This document shows, in pieces, positions 1-6,175 of a DNA stretch of 6,175 nucleotides (position 1 is its first letter; the number at the start of each line of letters is the position of its first letter). The translations under genes and the position numbers were made by a program. The notes beneath the pieces are model-generated. The model saw only the letters and a program-made list of their open reading frames with translations. It had not been told where the DNA came from and did not search any database. The DNA comes from Planctomycetota bacterium (GTDB lineage: Bacteria > Planctomycetota > UBA1135 > UBA2386), in contig CANGSN010000207.1 in NCBI GenBank assembly GCA_947455805.1, positions 1 to 6,175 of the forward strand, in the 5' to 3' direction.

Positions 1-1
1 C

Positions 2-667
2 GAAGCCGACACCGTCGTGTCGCCGTCGCGCTTCGTCGCCGACGTGTTCGCCAGGAACGGCTTGCCGCGCGAACGGGTTGCGATCGTGCCGTACGGCCTC
101 GCCGACGGGCGCATCGTGCCGATCCCGACGGCGCGGCCGCGCACGCCGCTGCGGCTGGGCTTCTGCGGCGTGCTGTCGCCGTGGAAGGCGCCGCAACTGG
201 CGATCGAGGCCGTGCGCCACAGCCGCGCGAACGTGTCGCTGTCGATCCACGGCAACGCCGACGAGACGATGTTCGCCGACTACATCGCCCGCTGCCGCGC
301 GGCCGCCGGCGACGACCCGCGCATCGTGTTCGCAGGCCCCTACGGCGAAGCCGACACCGGCGGGGTGTTCGCGGGCATCGACGCGCTGGTGGTGCCGAGC
401 ACCTGGTACGAGAACACGCCGTTCGTCGTGCTCGAGGCGTTCGCGGCCGGTGTGCCGGTGGTCGCGTCGGACCTCGGCGGCCTCGCCGAGGTCGTGCAGC
501 ACGAACGGAACGGCCTGCTGTTCCGCGCCGGCGATGCGGCAGCCTTGCGGGCGTCGATCGAACGGCTGGCCGCCGAACCGTCGTTGTTCGCGCGGCTGCT
601 GCCGACGCCGCCGCCGAGCATCGCCGCGAGCTATCCGACGGTGCGCGCGCTGTACGCCGCGCGCTGA
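2..667 (+). CDS. GT4-type glycosyltransferase, C-terminal part (5' end outside window)
   Basis: This is the C-terminal half of a retaining GT-B glycosyltransferase, predicted to transfer a sugar from a nucleotide-sugar donor in the cytoplasm. The frame is open from the first complete codon (position 2, reading EADTVVSPSR), so the true start is upstream; the GTG at 17 is internal. The visible 221 residues begin near the end of the N-terminal domain (SPSRFVADVF, then VAIVPYGL, the usual linker before the donor domain). The donor-binding domain follows: LGFCGVLSPWKAPQLAIEAV, then PSTWYENTPFVVLEAFAAG. The latter carries the EX7E motif, with the first Glu codon at 410-412, followed by GVPVVASDLGGLAEVV. 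It stops with TGA at 665-667, facing the minus-strand glycosyltransferase 7 bp away. The family assignment is firm. Donor and acceptor cannot be read from the sequence, and whether upstream genes share its transcript is unseen. Confidence 0.88.
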   Translation, partial: EADTVVSPSRFVADVFARNGLPRERVAIVPYGLADGRIVPIPTARPRTPLRLGFCGVLSPWKAPQLAIEAVRHSRANVSLSIHGNADETMFADYIARCRAAAGDDPRIVFAGPYGEADTGGVFAGIDALVVPSTWYENTPFVVLEAFAAGVPVVASDLGGLAEVVQHERNGLLFRAGDAAALRASIERLAAEPSLFARLLPTPPPSIAASYPTVRALYAAR

Positions 668-674
668 ACGCGCG
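658..674. other. GC stem-loop at the convergent gene junction
   Basis: A 6 bp perfect stem (658-663 with 669-674, alternating C and G) encloses a 5-base loop, CTGAA, which contains the stop codon of the plus-strand gene. It fills the 7 bp gap between two converging genes. It could help end transcription from both sides, but no T-run follows on either strand, so it is not a canonical intrinsic terminator. Short alternating-CG palindromes also arise by chance in DNA this rich in G+C. Confidence 0.3.
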
Positions 675-2087
675 TCACTTCGCCGGCTTGCCGGTCAGCA
701 CCTGGCGCAGCGCCTGCTTCCAGCTCGGCCGCGCCGCCTTCGCCATCGCCAGGTCCTGACGCGTGCGTTCGAGGTCGGCGCCGAGCAGTGCCACCTTCTG
801 CCGCAGGTCGGCCAGCTCTCGCGCAGCGGCGGCGTCGGCGCCGGCCGGCTTCGGCGGCGTCGCGCGTTCGGCGACGACCGGCTTCTTCTGCAGGACGGCC
901 TGGTAGAGGTCGACGCTGCGCTTGCCGATGGCGACGTCGGTGAGCCGCTTCTCGACCTCGGCGCGCGCCGCGGCGCCGCAGCGCTCGCGCAGGCGGTCGT
1001 CCTCGATCATGCGCACGAGCGCCGCGACGAACGCCGCCGGATCGCCGTTCCTGGCCAGCAGGCCCGTGCGCTCGTGCTCGATCAGCTCCGGCATGCCGCC
1101 GCAGTCCGACGACACGATCGCGCGCCCGGCGGTCATCGCCTCGAGGCAGCTGTAGGGGCAGTTCTCCCACAGGCTCGGGATCAGGAAGATCGAGCTCTTC
1201 TTCAGGCACGCGCGCACCTCCGGCAGCTGCAGCTGGCCGAGGTAGAAGAAGCGCGACTGCAGCTGGTTGTCCTTCACCCAGGGCAGGATGCGCTTCTCCA
1301 TGTAGCCGAACAGGTCGCGCCCGGCGAAGACGAAGGCGATGTCCTGGTACTTGGCGAGCGTGCCCTCCACCATCTTCTGCACGATGTGGATGCCCTTGCG
1401 CTCCTCCATGCGGTTGGCGAAGAAGATCAGCTTCTTGTCCTTCGGCAAGCCGAACCTCGCGTGCACGTCGATGCCTTCGTCGCGATCGAACAACGGCACG
1501 TCGATGCCGTTCGGGATCACGTGGATCGGGTCGCGCTCGCCCATCTTCGCGTGCACCTCGTCGGCCAGGAACTGGCTGCACGAGGTCAACACCGCCGCCT
1601 GGTTGATCGCCAGCTGCTCGGCGAACGCGGTCAACACGCGATCGATCTTCGGCGTGTCGTAGATGTTCATGATCAGCCGCGCCGGTGAGTGGAAGCGCAC
1701 CGCCGTCGGCACGTTCAGCATCGTCGTGGTGATCGCGGCGTCGGCGCCGCACTCGGGCGCCTCGACGAAGTCGAACGGCTTCTTCGCGTGCGCCTTGCAC
1801 AGGCCCTCGAACGCGTCCGCCGCCGTGGTGATGCGATTCTGGAACCACCAGGCCCGCGCCTTGCGCGCGTTCTCGAGCATGCCGTCGATGCAGCCGTCGC
1901 GCTTGATGCGCGTGACCTTCACGCCTTCGTGCTCGGAGTGGAACACACCCGGCTTGGTCGCGCCGGCGAACACGTGCACGTCGTGGCCGAGCTTGGCCAG
2001 CGCGCGAGCCTGGTAGTAGGCGTAGGTGCCGATGCCGCCGAAGCCGGTCTCCGGCGGATACTCGAAGCTGAGGATCGCGATGCGCAT
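675..2087 (-). CDS. GT4-family glycosyltransferase with C-terminal coiled-coil tail
   Basis: A complete 470-residue retaining GT-B glycosyltransferase, cytosolic or peripherally membrane-associated, with no signal peptide or membrane segment. The N-terminal acceptor domain opens with MRIAILSFEYPPETGFGGIGTY, the glycine-rich start typical of GT4 enzymes. The linker VIPNGIDVPLFDRD is at about 190-203. The donor domain includes NRMEERKGIHIV (225-236), VFAGRDL (253-259) and the EX7E motif with E308 and E316 inside PSLWENCPYSCLEAMTAG, then SSDCGGMPELIEHERTGLL. Residues 401-417 are a Pro/Ala-rich linker. Residues 421-450 form a predicted coiled coil with hydrophobic positions 425, 428, 432, 435, 439 and 446 in 3-4 spacing, followed by a basic end. 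That tail makes it longer than a typical enzyme of this family. The ATG at 2087 is chosen because it directly precedes the conserved strand; no clear Shine-Dalgarno is seen. It is the last gene of the ugd-uxs-galE operon. Donor and acceptor are unknown. Confidence 0.92.
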   Translation of the reverse strand: MRIAILSFEYPPETGFGGIGTYAYYQARALAKLGHDVHVFAGATKPGVFHSEHEGVKVTRIKRDGCIDGMLENARKARAWWFQNRITTAADAFEGLCKAHAKKPFDFVEAPECGADAAITTTMLNVPTAVRFHSPARLIMNIYDTPKIDRVLTAFAEQLAINQAAVLTSCSQFLADEVHAKMGERDPIHVIPNGIDVPLFDRDEGIDVHARFGLPKDKKLIFFANRMEERKGIHIVQKMVEGTLAKYQDIAFVFAGRDLFGYMEKRILPWVKDNQLQSRFFYLGQLQLPEVRACLKKSSIFLIPSLWENCPYSCLEAMTAGRAIVSSDCGGMPELIEHERTGLLARNGDPAAFVAALVRMIEDDRLRERCGAAARAEVEKRLTDVAIGKRSVDLYQAVLQKKPVVAERATPPKPAGADAAAARELADLRQKVALLGADLERTRQDLAMAKAARPSWKQALRQVLTGKPAK

Positions 2088-2104
2088 GGGTCGGGGTCGT
2101 CGGG

Positions 2105-2122
2105 CGCCGCGCGAACGCGGCG
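2105..2122 (-). other. Stem-loop with TTCG loop between galE and the glycosyltransferase gene
   Basis: Inside the 40 bp galE-glycosyltransferase spacer, a perfect 7 bp all-G/C stem (2105-2111 with 2116-2122) closes a four-base loop that reads TTCG on the transcribed strand. It begins 5 bases after the galE stop and ends 17 bases before the next ATG. No T-run follows, so it is not a standard terminator. It may act as an mRNA-stability or processing element that sets the ratio of the two proteins. The closing pair is G-C, not the C-G of the extra-stable cUUCGg tetraloop. Confidence 0.45.
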
Positions 2123-2127
2123 GGAGG

Positions 2128-3143
2128 TCACTTCTTCGGCAGCGTCTGCTGCCAGCGCCACGCGTCGGCCATGCACTGGTCGAGCGAGCGCTCGGCGCGC
2201 CAGCCGAGCCCGGCCTTCGCCTTCTCGGTGTTGGCGTAGGCGGCGATGACGTCGCCGGGGCGGCGCTCCGCGAACTGCCACTGCAGCTTGACGCCGGTGG
2301 CGCGTTCGAACGCGTGGAGCACCTCGAGCACCGTCGAACCGGTGCCGGTGCCGAGGTTGAACACCTCGACCGGATCGCTGCCCTTGCCGGCGAGCAGCCG
2401 TTCGAGCGCGTAGATGTGCGCCAGCGCCACGTCGACGACGTGGATGTAGTCGCGGATGCAGGTGCCGTCGCGCGTCGGATAGTCGTTGCCGAACACCTTC
2501 AGCGGGCCGCGCAGACCGCAAGCACTCTGCGTGATGAACGGCACCAGGTTCTGCGGCACGCCGAGCGGCAGCTCGCCGATCTTCGCCGACGGGTGCGCGC
2601 CGATCGGGTTGAAGTAGCGCAGCGCGATCGCGCGGTAGCCGTGCGCGCGCGCGCCGTCGCGCAGGATCTCCTCGCCGACCTGCTTGGTGTTGCCGTACGG
2701 CGACTCCGCCGGCTTCACCGGTGCGTCCTCGCTCACCGGCAGCACAGAGGCCTGGCCGTAGACCGTGCACGACGAGCTGAAGATGAAGCGGCACTGCGGG
2801 TGCTCGGCGGTGAAGTCGAGCAGGTTGACCAGCGAGCCGAAGTTGTTGCGGTAGTAGGCGAGCGGCTTCTGCACCGACTCGCCGACCGCCTTGTAGGCGG
2901 CGAAGTGCACGATGCCGGCGAGGTCGGGCACGGAGGCCAGCAGCGCCTTGCAGGCCACCGGATCGGCGAGGTCGACGTTCGCCCACACCGGCTTCCTGCC
3001 GGCGATCGCGGCGATGCCGTCGAGCACGGCGGCGCTGGTGTTGGCGAGGTTGTCGACGACCAGCACCTCGTAGCCGCGCTGCAGCAGCTCGACCGTGGTG
3101 TGCGAGCCGATGAAGCCGAGGCCGCCGGTGACGAGGACCTTCT

Positions 3144-3147
<4 letters not shown>
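2128..3147 (-). CDS. galE: UDP-glucose 4-epimerase (possibly also acting on UDP-GlcNAc)
   Basis: Predicted to interconvert UDP-glucose and UDP-galactose using tightly bound NAD, in the cytosol. The 339 residues match the usual GalE length. This is an extended short-chain dehydrogenase: the NAD-binding GxxGxxG is in TGGLGFIGSH (G8, G11, G14). The catalytic serine region SSSCTVYG is at 124-131, and the Tyr/Lys pair is Y151 and K155 in YGNTK. The GalE signatures RYFNPIGAHPS (177-187), RDGTCIRDYIHV (226-237) and NLGTG (264-268) are present, as is the C-terminal RRPGDV (295-300). By my alignment from memory, the substrate gatekeeper position (Tyr299 in E. coli, Cys307 in human) is Ala303. A small residue there is associated with acceptance of UDP-GlcNAc/GalNAc. 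The start ATG overlaps the uxs stop as ATGA (3147-3144), which implies translational coupling. Family confidence is very high; dual specificity is inference. Confidence 0.96.
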
Positions 3148-4130
<983 letters not shown>

Positions 4131-4137
4131 GCGATGG

Positions 4138-4141
4138 CTCC
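4138..4141 (-). promoter_or_regulatory. Ribosome-binding site of uxs
   Basis: GGAG on the minus strand lies 7 bases upstream of the uxs ATG, within the 16 bp ugd-uxs spacer. It is the only clear Shine-Dalgarno match I could place in front of a gene here, and it supports 4130 as the start. Confidence 0.65.
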
Positions 4142-4146
4142 GTGTC

Positions 4147-5463
<1,317 letters not shown>

Positions 5464-5502
5464 GGCTGAACGAGTGTGTCCGAGAGGCTTGGGGTGTGCT
5501 CT

Positions 5503-5523
5503 GTCCGCGCCGGAGGCGCGGAC
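5503..5523 (-). other. Perfect 9 bp stem-loop in the ugd leader
   Basis: Bases 5503-5511 pair perfectly with 5515-5523 around a 3-base loop (or 8 bp around 5 bases). It lies 39 bases before the ugd ATG on the transcribed strand. It has the stem of an intrinsic terminator, but no T-run follows on either strand. An attenuator, a stabilising 5' leader hairpin or a protein-binding dyad are all possible. Confidence 0.5.
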
Positions 5524-5545
5524 CGTCATCGGCACGACGAGGGGC

Positions 5546-5558
5546 CCGCTGGGAGCGG
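5546..5558 (-). other. Small stem-loop in the ugd upstream region
   Basis: CCGCT at 5546-5550 pairs with AGCGG at 5554-5558 around a 3-base loop. A five-base stem is weak on its own; it is noted because it lies between two longer stem-loops. Confidence 0.25.
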
Positions 5559-5562
5559 AACC

Positions 5563-5602
5563 GGCCACCGGTGGACCCCGGGCGAGCGAGGTCCCCGGTG
5601 CC
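5563..5602 (-). other. Long imperfect stem-loop upstream of ugd
   Basis: CACCGG (5566-5571) pairs with CCGGTG (5595-5600), and GGACC (5573-5577) with GGTCC (5590-5594). The only interruption is a bulged T at 5572. Two further G-C pairs (5563-5564 with 5601-5602) are possible past a bulged C at 5565. The loop is 12 bases. This gives up to 13 pairs, about 100 bases upstream of the ugd start. Whether it is transcribed depends on the unknown start site. Confidence 0.4.
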
Positions 5603-5761
5603 CCGTGGCGATGGAGCGGGCGAAGGTTGTAGCGAAAGGCGGCAGTTCGAACCACCGCACGGTCGACGACCGCGCGTGAAGATCCGCTGCCACCGTGCTT
5701 CCGCGCCACCGCCCACCGGCGCATCGCCGCCGACCGCGCGGCGAGCTAGCCTTCCGCCACC

Positions 5762-6175
5762 GTGAACGGCCTCTCCGCGCAACAGCTCGAGTTCCTGCAG
5801 AAGTTCGGATTCGACGCCGACCTCCAGCGGCGCTGGCAGACAGACTTGGCCGCGGGCCGGCTGAGCCCGGCAGGCAATCTGACGACCTCGCCACTGCTGC
5901 CGCCGCCGGCCGACGCGATCGCCGCCCTGCCGCCCGCCGGCCGGGACGCCGGCGAGCTCGCGCGACTCGGCACCGACGCCATCGCCAAGGGGCAACTCGG
6001 CCTGCTCGTGCTGAACGGCGGCATGGCGACGCGCTTCGGCGGCGTCGTCAAGGGCGTCGTGCCGGTGCTCGGCCCGCAGCGCTCGTTCCTCGGGCTCGTC
6101 GTCGAGGACGCGCGCCGACTCGAACAGGCGACCGGCGGCCAGGTGCCGATCCACCTGATGAACAGCTTCGCCACC
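5762..6175 (+). CDS. UDPGP-family UTP--glucose-1-phosphate uridylyltransferase, N-terminal part (3' end outside window)
   Basis: Predicted to make UDP-glucose from glucose-1-phosphate and UTP, supplying the dehydrogenase and epimerase encoded opposite. Translation from GTG at 5762 gives 138 residues, open to the last base. An alpha-helical-looking N-terminus (MNGLSAQQLEFLQKFGFDAD) precedes a Pro/Ala-rich stretch (44-59). The nucleotide-binding loop LLVLNGGMATRFGGVVKGVV spans 81-100, with K97 as the likely conserved lysine, followed by SFL (108-110). IHLMNSFAT (130-138) comes at the window edge. LNGG...K and LMNSF are hallmarks of the eukaryotic-type UDPGP family; UGP1 proteins read LNGGLGT and LMNSFNT. 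GalU-type enzymes instead start near GxGTRxLP. The start is bounded by an in-frame TAG at 5747; no strong Shine-Dalgarno is visible. A UDP-sugar or UDP-HexNAc pyrophosphorylase of the same fold is the alternative, but LMNSF favours glucose-1-phosphate. The C-terminal part is not visible. Confidence 0.78.
   Translation, partial: MNGLSAQQLEFLQKFGFDADLQRRWQTDLAAGRLSPAGNLTTSPLLPPPADAIAALPPAGRDAGELARLGTDAIAKGQLGLLVLNGGMATRFGGVVKGVVPVLGPQRSFLGLVVEDARRLEQATGGQVPIHLMNSFAT

Larger units (their letters stand above)
5464..5761. promoter_or_regulatory. Divergent intergenic region between ugd and the UDPGP-family gene
   Basis: This 298 bp gap separates two head-to-head genes, so it should hold promoters for both the operon (leftward) and the pyrophosphorylase (rightward). 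I could not place a convincing -35/-10 pair on either strand. It contains three consecutive stem-loops at 5503-5602 and a 13 bp dyad at 5660-5672 (six-base arms around a central A). The ten bases CGACCGCGCG occur twice (5667-5676 and 5731-5740). In-frame TAG at 5747-5749 blocks any upstream extension of the plus-strand gene. No other gene is apparent. Confidence 0.6.

Noticed and set aside
1..359. Exact 14-base repeat (1-14 and 346-359), both copies encoding EADT in the same frame
   Set aside because: A single short match within one gene using preferred codons; there is no further similarity around the copies, so it is most likely chance.
78..1688. 536-codon plus-strand open frame crossing both glycosyltransferase genes
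   Set aside because: It crosses the end of one gene and the antisense strand of another, is Arg/Ala-rich throughout and has no recognisable motif.
5626..5651. Possible minus-strand promoter with TACAAC as -10 and TTCGAA as -35
   Set aside because: The spacing is only 14 bp and both hexamers are poor matches, so it is not convincing as a sigma-70 promoter.
5637..5660. tRNA T-arm-like sequence around AGTTCGAACC
   Set aside because: The flanking bases do not form the five-pair T stem, and there is no anticodon arm, D arm or acceptor stem around it.
5464..5724. N-terminal extension of ugd to upstream in-frame starts
   Set aside because: The extra residues are low-complexity and unlike any dehydrogenase N-terminus, and the conserved Rossmann strand begins exactly at the ATG at 5463.

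Overview
The window is high-G+C bacterial DNA carrying a nucleotide-sugar and glycosyltransferase locus. It has six protein genes, two of them cut by the window edges, and almost all of it is coding. The G+C-rich codon use, GTG starts and a eukaryote-like UDPGP-family pyrophosphorylase suggest a high-G+C Gram-negative such as a myxobacterium or other deltaproteobacterium-like lineage. This placement is an inference; no 16S or other lineage marker is present.

Layout. Positions 2-667 (+) hold the C-terminal half of a GT4-type glycosyltransferase. It runs tail-to-tail, with a 7 bp gap, into a four-gene minus-strand operon. In transcription order the operon is ugd (5463-4147, UDP-glucose 6-dehydrogenase), uxs (4130-3144, UDP-glucuronate decarboxylase), galE (3147-2128, UDP-hexose 4-epimerase) and a second GT4 glycosyltransferase (2087-675) with a C-terminal coiled-coil tail. 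Spacings are 16 bp, a 4 bp ATGA overlap, and 40 bp containing a strong stem-loop. A 298 bp divergent intergenic region (5464-5761) holds three consecutive stem-loops upstream of ugd. Beyond it, a plus-strand gene starts with GTG at 5762 and runs off the end; it looks like a UTP--glucose-1-phosphate uridylyltransferase of the UDPGP family rather than the usual bacterial GalU.

How the genes work together. The pyrophosphorylase is predicted to make UDP-glucose from glucose-1-phosphate and UTP. Ugd oxidises UDP-glucose to UDP-glucuronate, Uxs decarboxylates that to UDP-xylose, and GalE makes UDP-galactose (possibly also UDP-GalNAc). The two glycosyltransferases would use such donors to build a cell-surface or secreted glycan that may contain xylose, glucuronate or galactose. 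No polymerase, flippase or export gene lies in the window, so the final product cannot be named.

I saw no RNA genes, CRISPR arrays, insertion sequences or phage genes. The biology is mostly recognisable; the less ordinary points are the UDPGP-type gene, the GalE gatekeeper residue and the structured ugd leader.
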